From NCBI GenBank assembly GCA_019114465.1, contig DXFM01000052.1:1-64000 (forward strand): a stretch of DNA of 64,000 nucleotides, read 5' to 3'. The notes beneath the pieces are model-generated. The model did no database searches, was not told the origin of the DNA, and saw only the letters and a list, made by a program, of their open reading frames with translations. The position numbers and the translations under genes are program-made. The DNA comes from Candidatus Lachnoclostridium avicola. Lineage in GTDB: Bacteria > Bacillota > Clostridia > Lachnospirales > Lachnospiraceae. Of the stretch, positions 9,292 through 16,966 are shown piece after piece (position 1 is the stretch's first letter; every line of letters starts with the position of its first letter).

Positions 9292-9651
9292 ATGGTGACA
9301 TTTAATCACTTTAATTTCAACGTGCTGGATCTGGAAAAGAGTCTGGCGTTTTATAAGGAAGCCCTGGGCCTGGAGCCGGTGAGAAGAAAGGAAGCGGAGG
9401 ACGGATCCTTTCAGCTGGTCTATCTGGGAGACGGGAAGTCTGATTTTACCCTAGAGCTGACCTGGTTAAAAGACCGGACGGAAGCCTATGATCTGGGCGA
9501 ATGTGAATTCCATCTGGCATTCCGGGCGGACAACTATGAAGAAATGTTCCGGAAGCATCAGGAGATGGGATGTGTGGTCTTTGTCAATGAGGCCATGGGT
9601 ATCTATTTCATCACCGATCCGGATGGATACTGGATTGAAATTATCCCGTAG
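9292..9651 (+). CDS. VOC-family protein (glyoxalase I-like)
   Basis: A 119-residue single-domain vicinal-oxygen-chelate protein made of two beta-alpha-beta-beta-beta modules. Metal-ligand positions typical of glyoxalase I are present: His in FNHFNFNVLD near residue 5, Glu in FTLELTW, His in EFHLAF and Glu in GYWIEIIP at the C-terminus. This supports lactoylglutathione lyase-like or other metal-dependent lyase activity on methylglyoxal adducts, but VOC substrates cannot be assigned from motifs alone. The start at 9292 has AGGAG eight bases upstream. A strong terminator follows directly. Confidence 0.85.
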   Translation: MVTFNHFNFNVLDLEKSLAFYKEALGLEPVRRKEAEDGSFQLVYLGDGKSDFTLELTWLKDRTEAYDLGECEFHLAFRADNYEEMFRKHQEMGCVVFVNEAMGIYFITDPDGYWIEIIP

Positions 9652-9658
9652 AGAAGAA

Positions 9659-9688
9659 CGGCGCAGTCTCTGACTGCGCCGGTTTTTT
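9659..9688 (+). terminator. Rho-independent terminator after the VOC gene
   Basis: CGGCGCAGTC (9659-9668) pairs with GACTGCGCCG (9672-9681) around a 3-nt loop and is followed by GTTTTTT to 9688. It ends the + strand unit and separates it from the convergent rqcH gene. Confidence 0.92.
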
Positions 9689-9731
9689 CATATACGCTTT
9701 ATGGGGAGGCCGGCTGAAAAACGGCTGAACC

Positions 9732-11474
9732 TCACTGCACCTCCTTCAGATTGCAGGAGGGAGAAGCGATAAGAGAATAATTGGTGTGGTAGATCACAAA
9801 GCCGGGGGCTCCGCCTGCGGCTTTTTTTACGTGCTTGCGCTGGATGTAGTCGATCTCCACCTTGTCGTTGTCCCGGCCTTTGGAGTAGTAGGCGGCCAGG
9901 GCCCCGGCTTCCTCAAATACCCGGTCGGGAAGCTCCTTTCCCTCGGTTTTTACAATCACGTGGGAGCCGGGAATTCCCTTGGCGTGGAACCACCAGTCCC
10001 CGCCGTTTGCCAGCTTGAAGGTCACTTCCTCGTTCTGGTAATTGTTCTTGCCCACGTAGATGTGGAATCCATCGCTGGAAATGTAGTGGAGAGGCCGGCT
10101 GGTGATCTTCGGCTTCTTGCTCCCGGCGGGCCGCTTCTTGATGTAGCCGTATTCCATCATCTCCTCTTTGATCTCCACCAGATCCTCCTCCTTCAAGGCG
10201 ATGTCCAGGGCGGTGCTGATGGATTCCAGGTGCTCGATTTCCCTTTTTGTCTCCGCCACCTGGTCGGTGAGGGCCTCGTAGGTCCGTTTCAGCTTGTTGT
10301 ATTTGTCGAAATGCTTCTGGGCGTTTTCCTTTGCGGAGAGCTGGTCATCCAGAGGAATGGTCACTTCCTGGCCGGTGTAGTAGTTTAGGCAGGTGAAAGA
10401 TTTTTCCCCGCCGGAAAGCTCGTAGCCGTAGGTGTTCAACAGCTCCCCGTAGATCCGGTATTTCTCCCGCTTTTCCGTATCCTTCAGCTGTTTCTCCTGG
10501 AGATCGTATTTTTTGTAATTCCGTTCCAGGAGGGTCTGAACGATTTTCCGCAGATCCACCGATTTCTGCTTGATCCGGTTCACCCGGTTCCTGGCGGAGT
10601 AGTAGTCCTCCAGCAGGGCGCTGATGCTGTCGTAGGCCACTGCCTGATAATCTCCTCCCTCAAAGCAGGTGAGGGGGAGGGAGGCGAACTCCACCGGATT
10701 CCCGTCCTGGTAGACGATGTTTGGCTGAAAGCGGCCCTCCTTCACGTCCTCCATGAGAAGGGAGAAGGTGTGGTAGAGGTGGGTCATCTCCAGATCGTTT
10801 AAGCTGGACGCCGGCACATCCCCGTCGATGGAGGCCAGGTGGCAGATCTCCGTGCCCATAATGGGGCTTAAGCCGGTAAGTTTCTGGTAAAGGGCCTTGT
10901 GGAGGGGAGAGGGGGAGGCGGTGAGGACAGCGCGGAACTCCTTCTCCGTCACCTCCAGGGGATTTTTCTTCTCCACGGTCATGGGAATGAAGTAGGGCCG
11001 TCCCGGCAGCACCTCCCGCACGGAGCTTAACTGGGCGGACACGTGCTTGATGCTGTCTAAAATGGTCCCGTCCTCCCTGCAGAAGATAATGTTGCTGTGT
11101 TTTCCCATGATCTCCACCATCAGTTTTTTCCGGCACAGGTCTCCCAGCTCGTCCAGATGCTCAAATTCGATCTGGATCACCCGCTCCAGGCCCGGCTGGG
11201 TCACGGAGACGATCCGGGCGCTTCCGATGTGCTTGCGCAGCAGCATACAGAAGTTGGGGGCCGTCAGAGGGCTGGGTTTGTTGGCCTCTGTAAAATAGAT
11301 GAGAGGCAGGCTGGCGCTGGCTGAGATCAGCAGCCGCCAGCTGTTTTTCTGGTTTTTTATGGTAAAGAGCAGTTCGTCCTTTTCCGGCTGGGCGATTTTT
11401 GTCACCCGTCCCCCTTCCAGGGCCTGCTTAAAATCACGCACAAGATTGGCGATCACGATTCCGTCAAATGCCAT
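9732..11474 (-). CDS. rqcH: RqcH (NFACT family), ribosome-associated quality control factor
   Basis: A 580-residue NFACT protein (once annotated FbpA) that binds stalled 50S-peptidyl-tRNA and directs alanine tailing of stuck nascent chains. It shows the N-terminal NFACT-N start MAFDGIVIANLVRDF, a long coiled-coil middle (about 270-430, rich in K, E and R) and the C-terminal NFACT-R domain with SSDGFHIYVGKNN and WWFHAKGIPGSHVIV. The start at 11474 is preceded by GGAGG; an upstream in-frame ATG would give an unsupported extension. It lies 53 bp downstream of citG on the same strand and may be co-transcribed with it, an unexpected partnership. Confidence 0.95.
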   Translation of the reverse strand: MAFDGIVIANLVRDFKQALEGGRVTKIAQPEKDELLFTIKNQKNSWRLLISASASLPLIYFTEANKPSPLTAPNFCMLLRKHIGSARIVSVTQPGLERVIQIEFEHLDELGDLCRKKLMVEIMGKHSNIIFCREDGTILDSIKHVSAQLSSVREVLPGRPYFIPMTVEKKNPLEVTEKEFRAVLTASPSPLHKALYQKLTGLSPIMGTEICHLASIDGDVPASSLNDLEMTHLYHTFSLLMEDVKEGRFQPNIVYQDGNPVEFASLPLTCFEGGDYQAVAYDSISALLEDYYSARNRVNRIKQKSVDLRKIVQTLLERNYKKYDLQEKQLKDTEKREKYRIYGELLNTYGYELSGGEKSFTCLNYYTGQEVTIPLDDQLSAKENAQKHFDKYNKLKRTYEALTDQVAETKREIEHLESISTALDIALKEEDLVEIKEEMMEYGYIKKRPAGSKKPKITSRPLHYISSDGFHIYVGKNNYQNEEVTFKLANGGDWWFHAKGIPGSHVIVKTEGKELPDRVFEEAGALAAYYSKGRDNDKVEIDYIQRKHVKKAAGGAPGFVIYHTNYSLIASPSCNLKEVQ

Positions 11475-11527
11475 GTCGATTCCTCCATTGTCTTTTCGTC
11501 TGCGGACTGTCCGCAGCAATCAGTATA

Positions 11528-12463
11528 TCACAGATCAACGGAAGGGGAAAGAGGGGATCCGGTCTCATGCCTGCCGGTGGGATCTGCTCTTTCCCCAGAC
11601 GGGACAGCCTGTTCCAGTAAGGTCAGAAAAATAGTTCCCGCCAGCAGGTCGGCGCAGCCGCCGGGGCTGATATTTTTCTCCACAAAGGCCCGGTTCATGG
11701 CGGCGAGACGGTCAGGACCATCCGCTCTATAGGCGCCGCCTTCCCGAAGAAAATCCGCCGCCTGCCTGCGGGCCCACTCCAGGGTCTCCATGTCGGAGCG
11801 GATCAGGATGTTGGTGTCCTCCACGGCGGCCATGAGAGAGAGGAGGACCTGCAGGCGGACCCGGTTGATTTCCCGGTGGTTCTGCAGGCCGTCCCTCATG
11901 ACCGGAAGGGCCACGTCCCGGATGGAGGGGAAGCCGTCGGCAGCCTCCCCCCGGATTCCCCGGCAGCCGTACCTGGCGTAGAGCCGCTCCCCGTGGGTGG
12001 AGGGGGCGGACAGGTCCATGGCGGAAAAATCCCGCTCCATGGCTTCTCTCACCATCTTCCCGGCGGCGGAGAGGATCTCCTCCGGCAGAAATCGTCCCCG
12101 CTTCTGGAAACAGTAGCCGGCGGCAGCGGAGAGAATTCCCAGGGAAAAGATGGCCCCCTTGTGGGTGTTCACCCCGCCGGTGGCCGCGAACATGGCGTCT
12201 TCGGCTCTCACCCCCACCGGGCGGATGCGCCCGAAGAGTTCCGGGAGAGAGCCGCCCCACTCCCGGCCGATTTCCCCCATCTCCCCGAGAAAGGGGGAGA
12301 TGGCAGCGGCGCTTTTCCGAAAGGTATCGCAGTCCATGTCCCGGTGGGAACCATTGTCGTGAAGATCCACCAGACCGGGTTTCGGGGTGGTTTCCACCTC
12401 CGCGGTGAGGGCGGTGCGGACGGCGGCGGTGAGGAAGGCCGGAAATCCGTCAGAAGGTTTCAT
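11528..12463 (-). CDS. citG: CitG, triphosphoribosyl-dephospho-CoA synthase
   Basis: A 311-residue enzyme that joins ATP and dephospho-CoA to form 2'-(5''-triphosphoribosyl)-3'-dephospho-CoA, the precursor of the citrate lyase prosthetic group. Family motifs are TPKPGLVDLHDNGSHRD near the N-terminus and GGVNTHKGAIFSLG in the middle. I chose ATG 12463 because GGGGAGG sits just upstream and the ATG overlaps the preceding stop by 4 bp (ATGA), implying coupled translation with the LysR-CitX fusion. CitG and CitX act consecutively, so coupling fits. The sequence is unusually GC-rich. Confidence 0.93.
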   Translation of the reverse strand: MKPSDGFPAFLTAAVRTALTAEVETTPKPGLVDLHDNGSHRDMDCDTFRKSAAAISPFLGEMGEIGREWGGSLPELFGRIRPVGVRAEDAMFAATGGVNTHKGAIFSLGILSAAAGYCFQKRGRFLPEEILSAAGKMVREAMERDFSAMDLSAPSTHGERLYARYGCRGIRGEAADGFPSIRDVALPVMRDGLQNHREINRVRLQVLLSLMAAVEDTNILIRSDMETLEWARRQAADFLREGGAYRADGPDRLAAMNRAFVEKNISPGGCADLLAGTIFLTLLEQAVPSGERADPTGRHETGSPLSPSVDL

Positions 12464-13887
12464 CTTCCGTACCTCCCCGCCAGAATCCGCTGAATTTCCT
12501 CTGTCAGCTCCTCCACGGAGTGGCGGCGGCTTCTGGCGCAGGCGTGGGCCGGTTCCCCGCAGAGAAGGCATTTCCGGCCGGGAAGATGAAGATCCTCCCG
12601 GGACACTTTGGAGCCGTCCGTCCGGATCACGTCCATATCGTAGAGCCGCCCCACCGGATCCCGGTCTTCAATGGCCACGGTGATTTCCTTTAAGGTCTCC
12701 GGGCTGGCATCTGCGCAGAAAAAGGCCTCCCAGCCGGTTTTTTCCCGGATCATCTCCCGGCGGAGCAGAGGAATCTGCCGGCGGGAGAGGGCCTCCTCCA
12801 CCGCCCGGGCGCCGTCCTGGAAGGCGTCTGTCACGTGGGGGAGGAGCTTTACGGGGCCGGGAATATTCATGGTAAAGGAGATGACCGGCGCCTGGCAGGA
12901 GGAGAGCAGGTCTCTCTGGATGGCGGCCCGCCGCTCCCTGGCAGTCAGCATGTCCGCCAGCTCCACCCGGGGAGCCTGGGCGGGAGTTTTTGCGGCCAGC
13001 TCCTGGAGAATGTCCAGAAATCCTTTCATATACCGGGTGAGATAGAGATCTTTCCGGTAGCAGGCATAAAAATGGCGGGTATTTTCCGCTCCCAGGAGGG
13101 GGTAGACCACGTAGCCGCAGTCCGCCGGGTTGTCCCGGATGGTGTAGGAATCGGGACAGACCATCACCGCCCTGGTGGAGGCCACCACCCGTTTTCCCAC
13201 CTCAATGCTCTCCGTCTCCAGGCCGATGGAGGGGGAGATTTCCCGGGAGATAAACAGGGAATCCTGGAGAGTGCGGACGGAATGGCCTTTTTTGATGCAG
13301 ATAAAGACTTCCCCGGCGGCTTCCGTCACGTCCAGGGGTGTGCCGGGCAGGACCCGCTTCGCCAGCTCCGTTTCCCGGTTGGCCAGGAGAACCAGCTCCT
13401 CCCGCTGGATCAGGCTGTAGACCAGCTCCTCGTGGCGGGGACTGGTGGTCAGGCAGGCGATGTCCACGCCGCCCTCCAGAAGAATTTTCTCGATGTCGTT
13501 GGATCCAACCTCCAGAAGTTCCAGAGAGACGTGGGGAAAACGGCTGCGGAAGAGGGGATAGATCTTTGGAAGGATCTCCATGCCCTGCTGAATGGGAAGC
13601 CCCAGCCGGATGGTTCCGAATTCTTCTTTCTGAAGCTCCTCGATCTGCTTTGCCAGGTTGACGTTGATGGTCTGGACCTGTCTGGCGGCGTCCACGTAGA
13701 GCTCCCCGGCGGCGGTGAGGGTGATGGGGTCGGTGGAGCGGTCAAAAATAGGGGCGCCCAGATTGGCCTCCGCGTTCTTGATCATCTGGCTGAGGGAGGG
13801 CTGGGAGACAAAGAGCTTTTTTGCCCCGGCGGTAATGCTTCCCTCCTTTAATACGGTGAGAATGGCCTGAATGTGTTTGTCGTTCAT
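12460..13887 (-). CDS. LysR-type regulator fused to CitX (citrate lyase holo-ACP synthase)
   Basis: One uninterrupted 475-residue reading frame joins two complete modules. Residues 1-300 form a LysR-type regulator: winged HTH at about 16-42 (SITAGAKKLFVSQPSLSQ) and a periplasmic-binding-like effector domain at about 90-300. Residues 308-475 match CitX, which transfers phosphoribosyl-dephospho-CoA to the acyl carrier CitD: PVISFTMNIPGPVK at about 334-347, GRLYDMDV at 413-420 and CLLCGEPAHACARSRRH with C440, C443 and C450. Start ATG 13887 has AAGGAA upstream. The gene is divergent from citDEF and coupled to citG. Separate citX genes are about 170-180 codons, so nothing of CitX appears to be missing. 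The fusion could tie regulation to cofactor maturation; that is inference. Confidence 0.92.
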   Translation of the reverse strand: MNDKHIQAILTVLKEGSITAGAKKLFVSQPSLSQMIKNAEANLGAPIFDRSTDPITLTAAGELYVDAARQVQTINVNLAKQIEELQKEEFGTIRLGLPIQQGMEILPKIYPLFRSRFPHVSLELLEVGSNDIEKILLEGGVDIACLTTSPRHEELVYSLIQREELVLLANRETELAKRVLPGTPLDVTEAAGEVFICIKKGHSVRTLQDSLFISREISPSIGLETESIEVGKRVVASTRAVMVCPDSYTIRDNPADCGYVVYPLLGAENTRHFYACYRKDLYLTRYMKGFLDILQELAAKTPAQAPRVELADMLTARERRAAIQRDLLSSCQAPVISFTMNIPGPVKLLPHVTDAFQDGARAVEEALSRRQIPLLRREMIREKTGWEAFFCADASPETLKEITVAIEDRDPVGRLYDMDVIRTDGSKVSREDLHLPGRKCLLCGEPAHACARSRRHSVEELTEEIQRILAGRYGR

Positions 13888-13926
13888 AGATGTTCCTTTC
13901 CGGCCGGCGAAGACCCGGCCACAGTT

Positions 13927-13947
13927 ACCTGTTATTTTATCACAGGT
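13927..13947. promoter_or_regulatory. Inverted repeat in the leader of lysR-citX
   Basis: ACCTGT (13927-13932) and ACAGGT (13942-13947) form an inverted repeat separated by an AT-rich 9-mer, 40 bp before the fusion gene start. It may be an autoregulatory operator or part of the promoter. No good -35/-10 pair for the minus-strand gene was found. Confidence 0.35.
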
Positions 13948-13990
13948 TGGCAGCTCCCGCCACGGTATTTTCCGCCTCATAAGGGGAAAG

Positions 13991-14005
13991 TTATGGCGGC
14001 CATAA
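13991..14005. promoter_or_regulatory. Perfect T-N11-A palindrome, candidate LysR box between lysR-citX and citDEF
   Basis: TTATGGCGGCCATAA is a perfect palindrome with six-base arms around CGG. Its inner 13 bases begin with T and end with A, matching the LysR-type recognition pattern T-N11-A. It is about 93 bp from the citD start and 104 bp from the regulator start, and about 50-55 bp upstream of the proposed citD transcription start, where LysR recognition sites usually lie. Confidence 0.6.
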
Positions 14006-14016
14006 ACACAGAAGTA

Positions 14017-14046
14017 TTGGTATTTTTCCAGGGGGAGTGATACCAT
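14017..14046 (+). promoter_or_regulatory. Candidate citDEF promoter inside an inverted repeat
   Basis: TTGGTA at 14017-14022 and TACCAT at 14041-14046, 18 bp apart, each match sigma-A hexamers at four of six positions. TGGTAT (14018-14023) and ATACCA (14040-14045) are also inverted repeats, so a regulator or activator site may overlap the promoter. A weak promoter of this kind fits an activator-dependent operon. Confidence 0.4.
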
Positions 14047-14090
14047 AAGTTTAAGAAATAACAGGAACGTCAGCCAGAAGGAGGATGGAC

Positions 14091-14390
14091 ATGGAGATTA
14101 AGAAAGCGGCGATGGCCGGCACGCTGGAATCCAGCGATGCACAGGTGACGGTAGAGCCTGGAACGGAAGGAATTGAGCTCTCCATTGAGAGCAGCGTGAT
14201 CAACCAGTACGGGAAACAGATCCGGAAAGTGATCCTGGAGACTCTGGACCGTCTGGAGGTAACAAACGGCAAGGTGAAAGTGGTGGACAAGGGAGCTCTG
14301 GACTGCACCCTGAAAGCGAGAGTGGAGTGCGCCGTCTACCGCTCCAATGATGTGACGGAAAATCTTCCCTGGGGAGGTGTGATTCGATGA
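14091..14390 (+). CDS. citD: CitD, citrate lyase acyl carrier protein (gamma subunit)
   Basis: A 99-residue acyl carrier that bears the phosphoribosyl-dephospho-CoA arm and shuttles acetyl between CitF and CitE. GTLESSD at 10-16 is the modification motif; Ser14 is the expected attachment site from comparison with the Klebsiella protein. ATG 14091 is used rather than 14085 because AAGGAGG (14078-14084) abuts 14085 but is spaced 6 bp from 14091. The stop overlaps the citE start (ATGA). Its modification enzyme CitX is encoded divergently as part of the LysR fusion. Confidence 0.96.
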   Translation: MEIKKAAMAGTLESSDAQVTVEPGTEGIELSIESSVINQYGKQIRKVILETLDRLEVTNGKVKVVDKGALDCTLKARVECAVYRSNDVTENLPWGGVIR

Positions 14391-15289
14391 TTCATCCCAA
14401 CAAAAAGAGACTGAGAAGGTCCATGATGTTTTTAAACTGCCAGAAGCCCGGCCTGATCAAGGATCCCTACATCTACGGACCGGATTCCATTATGCTGGAT
14501 CTGGAGGACGCGGTGGCGGAGAACCAGAAGGACGCGGCCAGATATTCCCTGTATCACGCTCTTCAGGAGATTGACTACCGGGGTGTGGAGCGGGTGGTCC
14601 GGATCAACGGTCTGGATACTCCCCACTGGAAGGAAGACATCCGGGTGTGCGTGGCCGGAGGAGCGGATACCATCCGGATTGCGAAGACAGAGAGCGCCCA
14701 GGACGTCCATACGGTGGAGGAGGCTGTGCTGGCGGCAGAGAGAGAGTTCGGAAGGCCGGAGGGAAGCACCCTGCTCATGGCGGCTCTGGAGTCCTGCCGC
14801 GGTGTGCTGAACGCCCTGGAGATCTGTGAGTCCTCAGAGCGCCTCATCGGCATCGCCTTATCGGGAGGAGACTACACGAAGGATCTGCAGACTTCCATCA
14901 CCGGCACCGGCGTGGAGCTCATGGGGGCCAGACAGCGCATGATTATGGCGGCCCGGGCGGCAGGAGTGCAGTGCTGGGACACGGTGTTCACCAACCTGGA
15001 CGATATGGAAGGATTCCGGAAGGAGACGGAAATGATCAAGCTCATGGGCTTTGACGGAAAATCTCTGGTCAACCCCAGGCAGATCAGCATTGTCCATGAA
15101 GTCTTCACCCCCACGGAGAAAGACATTATCTTTGCCGAGAAGGTGGTCCGGGAGATCGACGACAAGAAGGCAAAGGGAATCGGCGTGTTCACCGTGGACG
15201 GAAAGATGATCGACATCGCATTCTATGACGGAGCAAAGAGAACGATAGCCCTGGCAAAGGCTTCAGGCGTGTATGAGGGGGATCTGTAA
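14387..15289 (+). CDS. citE: CitE, citrate lyase beta subunit (citryl-ACP lyase)
   Basis: A 300-residue HpcH/HpaI-superfamily TIM-barrel enzyme that cleaves citryl-S-ACP to oxaloacetate and acetyl-S-ACP. It has the substrate and Mg-binding signatures DSIMLDLEDAV near residue 33-43, RINGLDTPHW, ALESCRGVLNA with the metal Glu, and SGGDYTKDLQ. The length is typical for CitE of the citDEF complex rather than stand-alone CitE-like proteins. It overlaps citD by 4 bp, and citF starts 1 bp after its stop. Confidence 0.96.
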   Translation: MIHPNKKRLRRSMMFLNCQKPGLIKDPYIYGPDSIMLDLEDAVAENQKDAARYSLYHALQEIDYRGVERVVRINGLDTPHWKEDIRVCVAGGADTIRIAKTESAQDVHTVEEAVLAAEREFGRPEGSTLLMAALESCRGVLNALEICESSERLIGIALSGGDYTKDLQTSITGTGVELMGARQRMIMAARAAGVQCWDTVFTNLDDMEGFRKETEMIKLMGFDGKSLVNPRQISIVHEVFTPTEKDIIFAEKVVREIDDKKAKGIGVFTVDGKMIDIAFYDGAKRTIALAKASGVYEGDL

Positions 15290-15290
15290 A

Positions 15291-16853
15291 ATGATAAATG
15301 CAGTAGGAAGAGATATCCCGGAGGAGGTCCTTGCGGCCACAGGGAAAAAGGTATTTGAAGGCGCTTACGCCTATGACAATTACGAGTATAAGAAGGCGGC
15401 CCCCACGGTGAGGGCCATGGTGGATCCGAACCGTTCCAAAATGGTGTCCTCCATCCGGGAGGCCCTGGAGAAGTGCGGGATCCGGGACGGCATGGTGCTG
15501 TCCTTCCACCACCATTTCCGGGAGGGAGACTATGTGGTGAACATGGTAATGGAGGAAGTCCACAACATGGGCATCAAAGGCATTACCATCTGTGCCAGCT
15601 CTCTGGGAAAGGCCAATGACGCCATTGTCCCCTATATTGAGGACGGCACCATTGTGGGGATCCAGTCCTCCGGTGTCCGGGGAAAGATCGGCGAGGCCAT
15701 TTCCACCGGAAAACTTAAGAATCTGGCTATCATGCGTTCCCACGGCGGACGTGTGCGGGCCATCGAGACAGGAGAGGTGCACATTGACATCGCATTTATC
15801 GGCGCCCCAACCTGTGACGAATACGGCAACTGCCGCCCCAACGGCGGAAAGAGCGACTGCGGCGTCCTGTCCTATGCTATGGTGGACGCGAAATACGCAG
15901 ATAAAGTAGTAGCTGTCACCGACTGCCTGGTTCCCTTCCCCAACGTACCGGCCAGCATATCCATGTCTGACGTGGATTATGTGTGCGTGGTGGATGAGAT
16001 CGGCAATCCGGCCAAGATTGCCACCGGAGCGGCAAAGCCCACCACAGATGTGAGAAAGCTGATGATGGCGGACTACTGTACCCAGTTTGTGATCCACACT
16101 CCCTATTTCAAGGAAGGCTTTTCCTACCAGACAGGGGTAGGCGGCGCTTCCATCGCCTCCACCATCTCCTTAGGGAAGATTATGGAGGAGAGAGGGATCC
16201 ATATGGGCTTTGGTGTGGGAGGCATTACCACTCCCATGTGCGACCTTCTGGAGAAGGGGCTGATCCGCACCATTGTGGATACTCAGGATTTTGATCTGGG
16301 GGCCATTGAGTCCATCAAGAAGAACCCCAATCACATTGAAATTTCTGCCTCTGAGTATGCCAATCCCATGAACAAGGGAGCTTACGTGAATCGCCTGGAT
16401 TTCGTGATTCTGGCGGCGCTGGAAGTTGATGTGAATTTCAACTGCAATGTGGTGGTCGGTTCCGACGGCATGATCACCGGCGCCCAGGGCGGCCACCCGG
16501 ACACGGCGGCAGGAGCAAAATGTACCATCGTGATCGCCCCTCTGCTTCAGGGCAGAATCCCGGCCATCTGCACCAATGTGACCACAGTGACCACACCTGG
16601 TGAGACGGTGGACGTGGTGATCACCGACTACGGCATCGCCATCAATCCCCGCAGGCAGGATCTGATCGAGTGCATGAAGGATGTGAAGCTTCCCTTCTGC
16701 ACCATTGAAGAGCTGAGAGACAAAGCTTACTCCATCGTGGGAGAGCCGGCCCCCGTACAGTTTGACGACCGTGTGGTGGGAGTGATCGAGAGCCGGGATG
16801 GAACCATCCTGGATGTGGTGAGAAAGATCAAGGAATTTTCCTTTGACGACTGA
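15291..16853 (+). CDS. citF: CitF, citrate lyase alpha subunit (citrate:acetyl-ACP transferase)
   Basis: A 520-residue CoA-transferase-like subunit that exchanges acetyl on the CitD thiol for citrate. Recognisable stretches include VLSFHHHFREGDYVVN, SHGGRVRAIETGEVHIDIAF and GGHPDTAAGAKCTIV. I use ATG 15291, 1 bp after the citE stop and preceded by GAGGGGG; an earlier in-frame ATG at 15273 lies inside citE and has no RBS. CitF ends the operon. A bidirectional terminator follows 32 bp later. The full alpha, beta and gamma set makes a functional citrate lyase likely. Confidence 0.96.
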   Translation: MINAVGRDIPEEVLAATGKKVFEGAYAYDNYEYKKAAPTVRAMVDPNRSKMVSSIREALEKCGIRDGMVLSFHHHFREGDYVVNMVMEEVHNMGIKGITICASSLGKANDAIVPYIEDGTIVGIQSSGVRGKIGEAISTGKLKNLAIMRSHGGRVRAIETGEVHIDIAFIGAPTCDEYGNCRPNGGKSDCGVLSYAMVDAKYADKVVAVTDCLVPFPNVPASISMSDVDYVCVVDEIGNPAKIATGAAKPTTDVRKLMMADYCTQFVIHTPYFKEGFSYQTGVGGASIASTISLGKIMEERGIHMGFGVGGITTPMCDLLEKGLIRTIVDTQDFDLGAIESIKKNPNHIEISASEYANPMNKGAYVNRLDFVILAALEVDVNFNCNVVVGSDGMITGAQGGHPDTAAGAKCTIVIAPLLQGRIPAICTNVTTVTTPGETVDVVITDYGIAINPRRQDLIECMKDVKLPFCTIEELRDKAYSIVGEPAPVQFDDRVVGVIESRDGTILDVVRKIKEFSFDD

Positions 16854-16885
16854 TAACGGCGCAGCTTCTGAGAATCAATCATATG

Positions 16886-16936
16886 AAAACGGCCCGGGGC
16901 CTTTCTCCCAACAGGAGAGAAGCCCCGGGCCGTTTT
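16886..16936. terminator. Bidirectional terminator between citF and the tryptophan ABC operon
   Basis: A 15-bp arm with AAAACGGCCCGGGGC (16886-16900) pairs with its exact complement at 16922-16936. A-tract and T-tract ends make it usable from both sides, as expected between two convergent units. Confidence 0.93.
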
Positions 16937-16966
16937 GTACAGTGGAGAAGGGGAAAAACGGCTGGT

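Noticed and set aside
7882-9309. Minus-strand open frame of 475 codons over the membrane-protein gene
   Set aside because: Antisense shadow of a gene with strong membrane-helix pattern; no RBS or known domain.
12835-13851. Plus-strand open frame of 338 codons over lysR-citX
   Set aside because: Opposite strand to the fused gene, which shows two conserved domains; the frame has no motif.
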